A DNA stretch of 64,000 nucleotides from Solea solea. Taxonomy: Eukaryota > Chordata > Actinopteri > Pleuronectiformes > Soleidae. Numbering within the stretch: the stretch's first letter is position 1; every line of letters begins with the position of its first letter. The notes under the pieces were generated by a model, which worked only from the letters and a program-made list of their open reading frames with translations, made no database searches and was not told the DNA's origin. Location of the stretch: assembly GCF_958295425.1 (NCBI RefSeq), contig NC_081146.1, positions 15,806,131 to 15,870,130 of the forward strand, in the 5' to 3' direction. A program made the translations under genes and the position numbers. Below, piece by piece: positions 37,905 to 50,957 of this stretch.

Positions 37905-39055
37905 GGAGCAGTGACGTCACATTAGCGTTAGCATTAGCAGGTGTAATCTGAACACCTGTGATTGGATCCCTCAGGTCGGATGTTAACAGCAGGTGTGAAC
38001 AGAGCGTCAACAGAACATCTAAGAAATATGCGGATCATCTTTAAGCAGCAGTTACAACACACCTGTCCTCGCTGCTCCTCGGCCTCCTCCAGCTCCTCCT
38101 GGTCCTGGCTCCTGGCTCCTGGTCCAAACAAAGCTGTAGATCAGTTACAAAGACTTTAAAAATCCTGTAAACATTTGTAAACTCTCAATATTTAACAGAG
38201 GATTCTGATGATGATTTACTGACAGCGCTGCCAAAAGCCTCTTTTTACTCTTCACTGTAAAGTCACGGCTTGTTTTTTTTCTTTTTTCTTATTGCCCTAA
38301 ATTCTGATGACAATGACCTCATTCAACCATGCTTGAAAACATATGAACTGTGCCTTTAACTGCAGTTGTTTGCAGATGTTCGGTCAGAGGACATGATGAG
38401 AAAAAGCAGTGTCCACTTTAAAGTGTTCAAATGAGGTCACTGCAGTAAATGAGTGAAGAAATGTGAGGAAAATACATGAAAACCTTTTTATTGTCAACTA
38501 TATATTGGTCCATATCAACATGGACACTTTTATTTTGAAATTCTACTAACCCACTGCTCCTCAACAGTTTTTTTTATACTTAACCTGCCCCCTACTGGCC
38601 AGACTAGATAATCATTCTTAACCGTTTTAATGGCATAGTGACATTTTTGACAGTTTATAATTGGATAGTTTACTCAATAATATACGGGGGGGTTTTACGA
38701 CATACTGTACTGGGACACCTTTTGACAGTACGAAGGCAGTTGTTGACGTCATACTATATAATTATATATTTGACACTAATTAAGTTTTTTGACAACAGAT
38801 GCGTTGAAAACACACACGTTTGCTGTGGAGCAGTGACGTCACATTAGCAGCAGCTAACTTGCTACTGGCCAGACAAGATAGTCATTCTGAACAGTGTTAA
38901 TGGTCTATTGACATTTTTTGTTGAGGACATTCTCTGACGTTGTGGACAGTTCTTTGAGGACATGTGGAGAATTTATATTTGAAAGTTTTTGATGACAAAC
39001 TATAGTAGGAAAGGTCATATTTGATCGTGTGTTTGCTGTGGAGCAGTGACGTCAC
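37905..39055. promoter_or_regulatory. Mirror cluster of four CRE octamers (right arm)
   Basis: The four TGACGTCA sites of the left arm are all preserved here in reverse order, near 37912, 38834, 38744 and 39047. Confidence 0.5.
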
Positions 39056-40178
39056 GTTAGCATTAGCAGGTGTAATCGGAACACCTGTGGTCGGATGTGA
39101 ACAGCAGGTGTGAACAGAGCGTCAATAGAGAATCTAAGAAATGTGTGGGTCATTTTTAAGCAACAGTTACCACGTTTGTTGCTGGTCCTCGTCCTCCCGT
39201 TTCTCCGCCTCCGACAAAGGAAGTGGAACATTCCAAATAGGAAGGAGGAGGAGGAATGTACCAAGTCATGGAAAGTACACAAAGGCTTTTAAATCAGTGT
39301 GTCTTTGTGCAGGAGCTGCGACACCTGTAATTAATCAACGTTCATGTCCTCGCTGGACAAATCAAATGGCAGCTGAAATTGGTGTTATTTCAAAACATTT
39401 TTGCTAAAACAGAGAAAAAAAAACACCACCTGTAGGAAATGCTGCCAACTGCTGGACTGTCACACACACACACACACACACACTGGGCTGCTCTCAGCTG
39501 TGTTTTCACTCCAAATAAAGTCTCAACTTAAATTCACTGCGTTTCGCTGCTCCCCATTAAAACAACCTGCTCCTCTTGGCTGAAATAAGCAGCTCAGGTC
39601 TACTCTTCATGTAATAACTGCGCCACCCTGTGGCTAAACATCAGCAGTGAAGTCATAACTTCACAAGTTCTCATTTTCAATGATTATTAACACTATTACT
39701 GTGATTTGAAGCCGTGTCTGTCTCGACTGTGCGTGATGGGGACCTCTGTTGGGGACTTTATAGATACTCTTTATTTAGGCAGGGAATGTAATTCGGGTAA
39801 ACGTTTTCCACAATGTGCTTCACACACTCAGCTAAAATAATAATAATTATGTATCACGTTCTCCCAAAACAACCAGCTGTTATAGTTTCACTAACTAAAA
39901 TAAATGTGAACCATACATGGCTGTAGAAAGAGAACGGTAGCCTATAATAGTGTATGATAATAAGTTTTTTTTTTGTTTTTTTTTACTTTATTATGCATGA
40001 TGATAAGTTAGCACGCTACTTTTATTTTGAGGTCGTTACATGCTACTTCCGCTTCCGGTCTGTCCGCCGTCATATTCATAAATGAGAAACAAAAAACGAA
40101 AAAATAAATTTGCAAAAAAACTAATTTGGGCAGTTATTTGGTTTTGGGTTTTTCGTTTTTATCGTTTTTTGATGCTGA

Positions 40179-40527
40179 GAGCAAAACCCGTTTTTCCGTA
40201 TTTGGTTCAATACAAAAAAGGAAAAGGGGGCGCTGTTTCCGTATTTTCGTTTTGTCAGAAATGCGGATTATACTTTGGAACCCTGACCCAAGAAACACTG
40301 TTAACATTTCCTAGTTTAATGTAGTTTAAATTCAAGCTTATATATTTATAACTGTGTAGATATCAGATTGCCACTGCAGCCCGTCGGAACCGTTCTGCCC
40401 GGAACCACAGTCCGCAAACGTTGTGTTAGCCGTGTACATTCACCAGTAGAGACAATCACGAGGGCGTGTAAACAATTCATTAATTTACCATTAAAGTTAG
40501 TGTATTAGTTGTATTTGTCTCTATCAT
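40179..40527 (+). promoter_or_regulatory. Short intergenic region, probable C8orf76 promoter and 5' UTR
   Basis: Only about 350 bp separate the palindrome's outer edge from the start codon. The stretch 40380-40420 is CpG-containing and GC-richer than its surroundings. The transcription start was not determined. Confidence 0.4.
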
Positions 40528-43500
40528 ATGGAGATATTCGGAAGCGCGTTTGACGACTCTGTGTTTCTGGAGGCGAAGGAACGAGTTTGTGAGTCTCTGT
40601 CTTCATACGACGCCAAACTGTGCGAACCACAGGTGAGTCCGGCTAATGTTAGCATAGCCACAGTTATCCGTCTACATACATAATTCAGTTGTAGCAAATA
40701 TTCCGACTAAGGAAGTCAACGCAATGTGACGTTTGTGTTTTAGTTAATATTTTGGTTAGTGAGTATTTTAAATAAACAACTTAAAGTGGAGCCTCCGGAT
40801 AGGATTTGAATGATTTTATCCAATTACGATTATATTGACTGAAATTGCAAAATGGCAGGGAATGGTCATTTTTACATTTTAATTTGAATAACATATTTAG
40901 AGTTATTTCTGTGATATTTGTGCAGATCTGAGAAACAGTGGTGTTTTTTTTTTCCTCTGTCTGGAGGATATGCGTATGTCAGGACAACGGTTAATCTAAA
41001 ACGGTAACCTAACCCACATTTGCGATTTTGATCATACAGTGCATCCGGAAAGTATTCAGAGGGCTTCACTTTATCCACATTTTGTTATTTTACAGCCTTA
41101 TTCCAAAATGTATTAAATTATTTTTTTCTCAATTCTACACACAACACCCCATAATGACAACGTGAAAAAAGTTTTGACATTTTTGCAAATTTATTAAAAA
41201 TAAAAAAAAACTGAAATCACATGTACATAAGTATTCACAGCCTTTGCTCAATACTTTGTTGATGCACCTTTGGCAGCAATTACAGCCTCAAGTCATTTTG
41301 AATATGATACCACAAGCTTGGCACACCTATCTTAGGGCAGTTTTGCCCATTCCTCTTTGCAGCATCTGTCAAGCTCCATCAGGTTGGATGGGAAGCGTCA
41401 GTGCACAGCCATTTTCAGATCTCTCCAGAGATGTGCAAATCGGATTCATCCGTTGCCCCAGTCTGAGGTCAAGAGCGTGCTGGAGCAGGTTTTCATCCAG
41501 ATGATGCTGCCACCACCATGCTTCACTGTAGGGATGGTATTGGCGTGGTGATGAGTGGTGCCCGTTTCCTCCAAATGTGACACCTGGAAATCACACCAAA
41601 GAGTTCAATCTCTGTCCATCAGACCAGAGAATTTGTTTCTCATAGTCTGAGAATACAGGCCTGATTGGTGGATTGCTGCAGAGATGGTTGTCCTTCTGGA
41701 AGGTTCTCCTCTCTCCACAGAGGAGCTCTGACAGGGTGACCATCGGGTTCTTGGTCAACTCCCTGACTAAGGCCCTTCTCCCCCGATCGCTCAGTTTAGA
41801 TGGCCGTCCTGCTCTAGAAAGAGTCCTGGTGGTTCCAAACTTCTTCCACTTACAGATGATGGAGGCCACTGTGCTCATTGGGACCTTCATAGCACCAGAA
41901 ATGTTTCTGTAATCTCCCCCAGAGACAATCCTGTCTCAGCAGTCTACAGACAATTCCTTTGACTTCATGCTTGGTTTGTGCTCTGACAGGCACTGTCAAC
42001 TGTGGGACCTTATACAGACAGGTGTGTGCCTTTCCAAATCATGTCCAATCAACTGAATTTACCACAGGTGGACTCCAATGAAGCTGCAGAAACATCTCAA
42101 GGATGATCAGTGGAAACAGAATGCACCTGAGCTCAATTTTGAGCTTCATGGCAAAGGCTGTGAATACTTATGTACATGTGATTTCTCCGTTCTTTTTAAT
42201 TTTTAATAAATTTGCAAAAATGTAAAAAAAAACAAAAAACGTTTTTCACATTGTCTTTATGGAGTGTTGTGTGTAGAATTTTGAGGAAAAAAATGAATTT
42301 AATCTATTTTGGAATAAGGCTGTAACATAACAAAATGTGGAAAAAGTGAAGCACTGTGAATACTTTCCAGATGCTCTGTGTATTGACGAACTGTTAAGAC
42401 CTACTACATGATTGCTAACTTTTATTAACTTGTAATATGTTGTATATCATTAAGTGACATGTTCTGAAAAATGGAAAAGACATTGCTCAAGTATTATTAA
42501 GACTTGATTAATCGATTTGTTGTTGAAATGATGATGTTCTCAAATGTAATTTTTACAGTTTGAATTGTTCCTTTGTTATGTGGAACAAAGATGACCAAAA
42601 TTGTTGACTATAAAGAGTTCAAGTATTATTTTTTCCTTTTGTTTCCCCTCCACAGTGGTTTTGTGACAGTGCTGCGCTCAATACAGATGATTCCCTGGAG
42701 AAGCAGAAAGTTTATAAATTCAGAGGTGACCTTGCTGTGAGACAGGGAAACTATCAGGTAACTAAACACTCATTCAACCATCTCTAAATTCAGATCATGT
42801 GAATCTCCAGTATTTTAGACAAAGTATGTATATTTAGTCATATGAAGAGGATGATGTTTTGTCACAGGGACATTTTGGCATGTAGACTAGTGCAGCTGGG
42901 AAGCAAACCTCAACCTTTCAGTTGAAAGAGGATTCACTCTACTAGTGATCCACCGTTCACCCTGATTTTCATTATGTCACTGAAGAAATTGAGTTATGCA
43001 TTTGTTAATAATCAAATAGTATCTTAATTTTTCAGTGATTAATTGTGTCAATGGAAACTGCTCAAGACTTGAGCTTAGTAATCTTGACTGAGCTTGTTAT
43101 TGCTGCCACTTGTTAACTTGTCACTTTAATGTACAATGTTTCTGTTGTTGTGGATTTTTTTGGGGATAGGAAGCCTTGGAAGCATACAGCTGCTGCCTGG
43201 AGTGGGTCCCTGACAACAACCTCACCATCAGAAGAGATGTACTGGAGGGAATGGCCCGATGCTGCACCAAACTGGGACAGAGAGACCAGGCGCTGGACTT
43301 TGTTGAATCACTTGTGAGTTGTTTTTGTTTTTGTTTATGGGTTTCTATGTAGAACTGTGTCACACACAGGTCAACAAGTCATACTACCCATACGATAAAG
43401 CTGAACCATTTGGAGAAACTATTTAATTCCTTTTTGCAAGGTTCAATTAAATTTTCACTCTGAAAGTTTTGGAAAGCAATGAAGTAGGAACTCTACACTG

Positions 43501-45617
43501 TAGAACTGTACCTTCTCTACAGTCTCACGCAGAAGAAAATCTAAAGATATGAATTATTTCCACCATTTATATACAGTATTGATTGTTTTGCATAGAACAC
43601 AGAACAATCAACAGTGGAACACATAAATTGAAGCCTTTGACATATGCTAATTGCAGTGTTTTGATTTTGAAAAAATATTCATTAAGTCATATCGCCTGGT
43701 TTAAAAAAAAAATATATATATCACGTTTGGACTTCATATGAATATTTTTGTTTGTTCTTATTGTGAAGTAACTTTAGTATTAGCACAACTTAAGAGTTGG
43801 TTTGTTTCTAATCTGCTGTATTTTAAAAAACAATGTCTCATCATTCCACACACTGTTTTGTATGAAGTGAATAATAGAATGGTGAGGCTAGGCTGTTCAT
43901 TAAACAATGCATTATGTGTTAAGTAGAGGAAGTAAGTAGTGGCTACACAGATGTTTTACATTTGTTTTATCCTTCCAGACAGCTAGTTTGTTTTCTTCTG
44001 TATTTTATTCACCACCTGCTATGTGCAAGTCCAACATTTCCCCATCAGTCTTTTTAGTTGACCGTGTAGATTTTAATTCATGTTTCTCGTTGATACTTTT
44101 GTATCCTAGAAAGCTCCAGTATTGGCAATCAGCTGTCAAACAGCTGTAACACTTTAATACACAAATATACAACATAGTGTATTTATACCTTTGATAGATT
44201 TAAATGTGATAATTTTGTCTTTGATGGGAACCAAACTATAGGAGCGAAGTGTGTTCCAGAGTAAAAAAAAAATAATAAAAAAAAAAAATAAATACCAGAC
44301 AAACCGTAGTGGTAATTAATACATCATCTCTCTCCAGAGCAAGGAAACCTCCAACACCAGTCACCTGACCAGCCTCCTCCTGCTCAAGGTCAGCATTATT
44401 CACAATGTACACATTGTTCATTCATTATAATTCTATGAAAGGGCAATCAACATAAAAACTTAAATTTAAGGTCAGCATCCACCAGCATTTTGGAGCCGTC
44501 CGATCACAGATGTGGTCTCTCCAGCAGCTGTGCAGTCTGCTTCCTTTCAACCCCTGGCACTGGTTCAGCCTGGGCCATATGTGTTTACGGCTGCTGGAGA
44601 ACACAACAACCACCAGCACCACAGGTAGGGTGGGCTTTGTTTTCTCAATCGATCAATCATGTCTGTTAGGGTAATCTCGTTATGGTGAATAATTGTGATT
44701 TGCTGTTTCTCCCTTCATCAGAAGAGCAGAATGATGGAAAGACTGAGGAGCAACAGGAGGAGACAGCAGAGCTGCAGGAGGACAGACTCCGACTCAAAGC
44801 TTGCGCTAGTTTCATCAGGACGAGGTACATATTGTTACAGAGGCCACTGTGTCACACTAGGCCTGGGCAATAATGAATAATACTAATTCATACTGTGATA
44901 CATTTTTTAATATATGTCGATATGTTATTGCACTGATATATATTGGTTTTTTTTACACAAACAATCAAATATCAATCATTTTCCAGAACTAGAATCATTG
45001 TCATGGAGTTATAACAAGGTCAAGCTGAGGTCAAATGTTAACAAATACTGGGTGTTGCACTGGCAGCACAGCATGGACACACTTTTGAAAGGATATACAT
45101 GTCTGCCTCCTTAGAAAGTCAACAAAATATTTAACTTGTCAATCTCAATTAAATCCTTGTTTCTCCGTCACCCTCAGAGTCCTGCTGAGAATCCTTCAGC
45201 AGCAGCAGTTCTCCTTTGTGTTGCAGCGCAGTGAAAACGCTCTACAGACAATAGATGTGGCGCTACAGCGGCTAAATCCAAAAGAGTCAACACTTCAGAC
45301 TCTCACTGAGGTCAGCACTCACTTCTGATTATGGGTTTTACACTTGCATTGTCATGTTTGACGTCATTCTTGGTGAGGAGATAAGGTTGGGCAGTGGATA
45401 TTTTCCACACGGTTAAGTCTCCTTGTCTTTTGTGGACCAGGTGATGTCCGAAGACCTGACCGCAGAGAAGATGAGGGAGGACTTCCAGGATGGGGAGAGT
45501 CTGTCCACTGTGTGTGTGCAGAGCTTCAGAGAACGCTGGTGGAGTAAGATCTTACTGACCGGCACGTTAGAGGCTGATGGAGCTCAGAAAAAGACGGACA
45601 CAACAATGTCCTCCTGA
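40528..45617 (+). CDS. C8orf76 orthologue, TPR-like protein of unknown role (8 exons)
   Basis: Exons 40528-40632, 42656-42757, 43170-43313, 44338-44388, 44471-44624, 44722-44824, 45178-45310 and 45441-45617 join in frame to 322 residues (human C8orf76 is about 380). The N-terminus MEIFGSAFDDSVFLEAKERV and the helical-repeat stretch (GDLAVRQGNYQEALEAYSCC, then DQALDFVESL) look like tetratricopeptide helices. Position and orientation next to zhx1 and opposite fam83a match human. The molecular function is not established. Exon 6 encodes a Glu/Gln-rich acidic linker. Intron 1 carries a Tc1-like element. The coding end lies 802 bp from the convergent fam83a stop. Confidence 0.85.
41037..42380 (-). 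mobile_element. Decayed Tc1-like DNA transposon in C8orf76 intron 1
   Basis: Terminal inverted repeats of about 200 bp face each other: CAGTGCATCCGGAAAGTATTC from 41037, and its imperfect complement ending near 42378. The left end abuts a TA at 41035-41036, as for TA-targeting Tc1/mariner elements. On the minus strand 41591-41890 encodes a Tc1-type helix-turn-helix fragment (STVASIICKWKKFGTTRTL, then GRPSKLSDRGRRALVREL). The catalytic DDE region is not intact, so the element cannot move on its own. Confidence 0.9.
43314..44337 (+). other. C8orf76 intron 3
   Basis: About 1 kb of AT-rich intron with no recognised repeat or exon. Confidence 0.5.
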
Positions 45618-46418
45618 TACTGAAGGTGTCACACAGGAGGTTGAAGAAAATCCCAGCTACTATATGGATCCAATCTTAATGAAGTGAAGTCAAGATCTTT
45701 GATTGTTTTAAGTCTGAACACAACATCCCGACAGTTAAATGTAAAAAAATTACACTTAAAATGTTACAGAATTCCTTATGACTTGAATTTCACGTGGAGA
45801 TTCTTCAGTACCAAACAGCCCACATGTGCAATGACGTTTCATCCACTCCATGCTGTGTAAAGTATAAACTGGTTTTAAATAGGGAACAAATATTGAAAGA
45901 TTTTATATATATTTTTGAAATGTCACTGATGCATGAACATGCTCATTAAATGTATAAATGCTACATTTGTTTTGTTTGCAGCTGAACTATTTTAACCATT
46001 TGATAATGGTACAAAACTGACATTTTTATGGACACTAAAAATCCTAACACACCAATTGCAGTTTTGACCTGATCTCAGAGAGCGACAATCTAGCTTATTT
46101 ATTTGCAGAAATTAAATAAACTACACATAAGTATGTATAGAAAGAAGATAGAAGTGTATAATCACTCGAAAAATAAAAAATAATTAGGTTTTTGTTGCCT
46201 TAGAATAAGCCTTTTATCTGTACTTTAGGAAAGGGTCTTGCTTTTTGGAGACCACCATTTTGCACCAGCATGTTTCCACATGGGAAAAAGAGGAGCAGAA
46301 GACTCCTCCACTTTTTACAATCTGCACTCTCACCTTTGGATGTCACGATTTCTTACACACTGGGCCTTTAAAATGACCACATATGTTAATTTCTGTCAGT
46401 TCTTGGTCATGTCTGGAT
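45618..46418. other. Convergent 3' ends of C8orf76 and fam83a
   Basis: Both genes end in this 801-bp gap. A plus-strand AATAAA lies near 46114. On the minus strand AATAAA (TTTATT) occurs near 46096-46101, so the two 3' UTRs probably overlap or meet tail to tail. Confidence 0.5.
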
Positions 46419-49400
46419 TTAGTCCTGTCCTTTGAATCCTGCTGAGTGTTTCTCAGTCCAACTCTTGCTTCTTCTCAGTGATGTAGTTATGTAACTGAGT
46501 GCTGGCCTGCAGCCTGGTTGTCCACCCGTCCCGTTCCTGGTGTCAAAGGAGCGGGATCGAGCCACTGGCCTGGGTCTTGCAGTGTGTCTCTGGAGGAGCC
46601 AGTTAAGCTGTGGTGGAGGCCAGATTTCCAGCGAGGAGACTTTGGTTTGGAGCCCAGATGTGTGTCCTGTCAATGAATATGTCAAAGGGAATTGACGACC
46701 TGACTTTGCTGGTTTCTGCTGGGATGCAGGAGGAGATAGTATCTTGGAATTATCATCAGATTGAATTTCCTTTTTAAATTTGAGGTTAAGTGAGTGGTTC
46801 CGTTGTCTTCTTACTGCACTGAGATATGCAGTCATCCCTGGCAACTTCAGTCGGTCTCTATTCCTATGGCAAATGAAAAGTCTTTCAATACCAAGAGTGT
46901 CACTATCGAGATGTAAATTCTTTGAAGTTGACTGATAAGAGACGGTTCTTTGCGGTTGTTTGACATTTGCAGCGTGTCCACAATTAGACTCATGACCCGT
47001 TGCATTTCTTCCAGTTGTGGTGGTGGTGATGTTGAAGATGGCAGACCGAAGCTGATTGTGTGAGACGCGAGTTTTTGAGTGATTCTGGATCTGGTTTTGA
47101 TTCTTTTCCACGTGTGTTTTTGTGTCCTGCCGTGCGGAGACACTGGTCACTATCTGCTTTGGCGATTCCACGGAAGCACACTGCTGTTGAAGCAAGGGTT
47201 TTAGACATGGAGTCAGAGGTTTTGTGTGTGTAGCTGCCCCGTGGTTATCACTTTTGCTGCGTTCCAGTTCCATGCTCTTTAGATTGAATGAAAATGGCGT
47301 TTTTGCTGTGGTCTGGGTCTCTTCAGCATCTCCAGTACAAGACAAGAGGTCCATCGTTTTGGCTCGGCTGGATTTCAACTCGCTTATGCCAGCATTGCCA
47401 TTCTGGGCCACATGTGATTGGATGTAAAGTGAGAGAGTGCGAGGCACAGTGATAAGTGTGACAAAGCAGGGCACAGGTTTGGAGCTGAAGTAGAGTCTGT
47501 GGAACTCCTGAAGAAAAGGTGTGACAGCGCTGCCATTTATGAGAACGGCAAGACTCCGATGGACCTGCCATGACAGCCAGGAGAAACTGAGGAGACAGCA
47601 CAAATGTCAGAGGTCACTGAAATAAAAATGTCTCTTTCCTGCATGACAACAATATACAGTAATTAATTCAAAAATACAATACTGTTACAATTTTTACAGA
47701 AATAAAAACGGACTGAATAAAATTTTAACAAACATGACTAATAAAATAAAAATTGTATCTGTGAAAATGAATGCTTAACTGGGTTTGAACAATTTTCTCA
47801 ATTATTTCACAGATTTAACACAGCTTGTTGATATGATAATTAAATAATGTCTTATATAATATTGTCAATATTGACAACTTTGGGTTTCCATATGTTCAAA
47901 AGTGATTGACAGTAATGGAAAATACTGTAAGTCATAACTCTATAGTGTGTGAACTATGAACCAGCTAGTTCCCCCCTCCTCAGCACGAGCTGAACAATAA
48001 GAGAGGCGGGACTTAAGACTGTCCCATGTTATATACCGATATATATTAAAATATCGAGATATCGCCCAGCCCTAACACACAGACAAGGCAGTTAACTGTT
48101 GAGCAAGAAAATATAATGAGACTAAATAAGGTAGTAAGTTTGTGTGTGTGTGTGTACCTGTATGAACCGGTCAGCACCTCAGCCCAATCAGTGATGATAA
48201 AACTCTCAGCAATCTGACCAGTCAGCTTCATGCCCGTCTTGGCGCAGTACGTCTGTCCATCAACGCTGCGCACAGACAGTTTCTGGAGGTGGCACAAGAA
48301 AGTCAATCATACACTTGTGGAAGCAAAAACTAAATCCTGTCCTACATATACTGTACAATGTGATCAGCTGAGATGCCGTGATGTTAATTTGATTTACTCA
48401 AACACCCCGTTTTATTTTTCTCTGCCCAAATACAGTCCATGGAAATGAAAGACCTGCAAGGGAGAGAAACGAGACTCACAGGGAATTTTTTGCCGTTGAG
48501 TTTGAGATCCTGCCACATAGTTACAAACATGTTGAGGTTGAGATGGTCAAGCAGAAGGTGGATGGACACATTCCTCTTCCTGCTGGCCTCCAGGAGATCA
48601 CAGAGCAGCTCAATGTCCGTGAAGCTGTCCACTACTATGGCCAGGGTCTGTACAGAGTGAGAGAGAGAGAGAGAAAGATGACTAAAACTAAAACTTTCAG
48701 TGTATTACTCACACACACAGAGACACATACTTGCCTACCGTTTTAGCCTTTCTGATGAACTGTCTGATCAGGTCTTTCATTCCAGCTGCTCGGTTATCAG
48801 ACTGGAAATAAAGCTCAACTCTGGGCTCACCCAGCTCAGAACTGGCACATATCTCATCTGAAAAAAAGAAAAAACAGAAATGGCAGCAAACGAGAACAAA
48901 AAATATGTTGATATTGTATAGTGTGCGCCCCAATGAAGATTACAGAGTCAAAAGATTGGGTTTTAACTTAAAGGACAGGTGAAATATTAAGGCGCTCACA
49001 CAGTGGTGCGAGGACCTATTCCTGGAAGGATGACTTGTTTGAGGATAGGTCACCTTGAATATTTGCCACCTGTAGCTGCTGTTTTGTTTCTGGAAAAATT
49101 GTTAGTTTTAATGTATCATCTCCTGTATTTTCTGGATGTGTTCCAATAAAGTGACAGAGGAATAATTATACTGTATGGTCATTACAGTTACAACAACAAC
49201 AACAAACATAGGTTTATGACCTAATGACACTTTCATGCTTTACATGCGACACTGATAGACTAACACACCCAATCTGTAAAGAAACAACAGCCCTGCAGGC
49301 TCTGGATGAAGTTGTCACTCCAGTATTTTAATTTGTTTGTAGAGGGTTTTTTCATGCTTTCGGGGCTGTCCTGTACCATTGGATGAGTTTGACTTGGTTA

Positions 49401-50134
49401 TGGTCACTGGCAGTAAGTAAGGAGCTGACCATAACCAAGTCAGCTCCTTACTTACTGCCGGTGAACATGCATCTACAAACCTGTGTGGAAATCACACATG
49501 TGCCTGCAACTCATTATTTTATTCTAGAGACTGTTTGCAGTTATAATGTGTTAATGAAATTATGGAAACCCTTTTGGCTTTTGGAACATGTTGTACAGCT
49601 TACCTCGCCTCATGGGCTTGCAGGCTGGTGACTCGCCTGTGGACACTGCAGCAGTGAACATTGAGGCAGACTGAGAGCCGGCTGACCAACTCTCTAAATG
49701 TTTGTAGTCATCGTCGTCAGATACACCGAGATCAGCTGTGTGAGGAATGAAAACCTCTTTTTCATGAAGTGCCATTTCAAACACAGAAGGCTACAGAAAC
49801 TGTTCATTAAAATGTAAAAAAAAACAAAAAATCACATACAACCTGTGTTGCTCTCTCTTCCATTCTCCAGGACGTATTTCTTTTCCATCTCCGACAGAAA
49901 GTCTGCTTCTCCCTCTGCTTTTAACACCTGGTGGTATTCCTCTAATCCCTGGCTGAGCAGGCAGTCCATTGCTAGCCGAGCACTCTCGTTGTGACTCAGG
50001 TCCAATACTGGTCTGATTGGTATGAAGTCACTGTAACACAAGGGAGAGGTGCGGAGGTCTCGAACACGTTGCCTTACCTTCCCCTGAGGTTTGGACCTCC
50101 TGTACCACAGCACAGACACACTACTCTCCTCCAT
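46419..50134 (-). CDS. fam83a: FAM83A-like protein, DUF1669 pseudo-phospholipase D scaffold (6 exons)
   Basis: Minus-strand exons, in order of translation: 49843-50134, 49604-49735, 48739-48857, 48480-48647, 48158-48282, 46419-47586. They join in frame to 667 residues (human FAM83A is 434). The DUF1669 region runs from the NESARLA motif in exon 1 to the FHRLYFSSKP motif at the start of exon 6. It includes VVDSFTDIELLCDLLEA (human VLMDVFTDVEIFCDILEA), SVDGQTYCAKTGMKLTGQI and FIITDW. FAM83 proteins bind CK1 isoforms and signalling partners through this domain; the PLD catalytic motif is not kept. The last exon adds a long, low-complexity Ser/Thr/Gln-rich tail, much longer than in human. A broken copy lies at 61606-62091. 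Confidence 0.85.
49391..49462. repeat. Interleaved inverted repeats (A-B-A'-B') in fam83a intron 2
   Basis: A (49391-49405) is complementary to A' (49427-49441). B (49406-49426) is complementary to B' (49442-49462) with one mismatch. The four segments abut with no linkers. As RNA this is the order of an H-type pseudoknot rather than a simple hairpin. Confidence 0.85.
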
Positions 50135-50957
50135 GGTGGTAACTAAGGATCAAGAACAAGTGTACTTCCTCTCCTTTAAACTATAGCTAGACAGATGTTG
50201 TGACCTGCAGTTCTCTTGTCATCTAAGAAAGAACTAGAAAGCAACTAGAGAGGGCTGAAGAGAAAATGACACACCCCAGCTTTGGGCAAGTTGTTTAACA
50301 GGGGATGAGAAGTGATAGGTTAGAACTGACAGCCCTAAAATGAGGTACTGGTGTGAACTTCTACACAACAGAATACACAAGGTATTGCTGTTGAGCAAGT
50401 GGTGAGGTCATGGAATGGAAAGACATATTTACTGCAGACATTACTCTTCCCACTACTTTACAGACATACAAAGTTATGTCTACAGTTTATTGGCTTACTC
50501 CCTTTGCTGTTAAAATACAAGAAGAGCAAGAACAAACTGCATCTTCCCACCCACAACACCAACTGCCTGGTGCACCTGCCTCACAGAACTCATGGCCACT
50601 GGCCATTGGATGAAAACCATCAAAGGAAAACTGAGGATGACATCATCACATATAATCTGAGGTTGTACCACAATGAAGAATAGAACCTCAGAAGAAAGAA
50701 TCCAGAAAGCGGCAGTAATGCAACATTATGGACGCACCTGCTGATCAACTGCCGTTAAACATCACTGCAAACTAACAGGAAAGGACAGAAGAAAGATCCC
50801 AAAAAAAGAAGAAGAATCTACAAGGACGCAGCAATGCAAAATAACAGATGCCAACTGCTGCAAAACAGCAAAGAAGGAAAAAAACAATTCAGAAATCTAT
50901 ACTCAGGATCATATTGTTTTTTTTCTTTCATTGGTCAGTACCTGTCGACAGTTGGAA
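50135..50957. promoter_or_regulatory. Divergent intergenic region between fam83a and the kinase gene
   Basis: The two start codons point away from each other, 823 bp apart, so a shared regulatory region is possible. An acceptor-like pyrimidine tract and CAG at about 50925-50938 suggests that the kinase 5' UTR is spliced. Open frames of 67-94 codons in this stretch have no recognisable features. Confidence 0.45.

Larger units (their letters stand above)
34971..40178 (-). repeat. Right arm of the giant inverted repeat (about 5.2 kb)
   Basis: This is the mirror copy of 29475-34674. Scattered differences show it is an independent copy: an 8-nt insertion near 37766-37775 (opposite about 31877), one fewer CCAGGAG unit near 38105, and substitutions near 38780 and 39450. 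It ends about 350 bp upstream of the C8orf76 start codon, so any C8orf76 promoter lies at or inside its outer edge. Confidence 0.97.

Noticed and set aside
29475..40178. Palindrome as a read or assembly artefact (missed adapter type)
   Set aside because: The arms differ by an 8-nt indel, repeat-unit number and substitutions, and the spacer edges are diverged. A folded read would give identical arms. Not fully excluded without reads.
41244..41551. Plus-strand frames in C8orf76 intron 1
   Set aside because: Antisense to the Tc1-like element remnants.
50399..50683. 94-codon frame between fam83a and the kinase
   Set aside because: No recognisable family and an overlapping frame of similar length; more likely kinase 5' UTR or intergenic.
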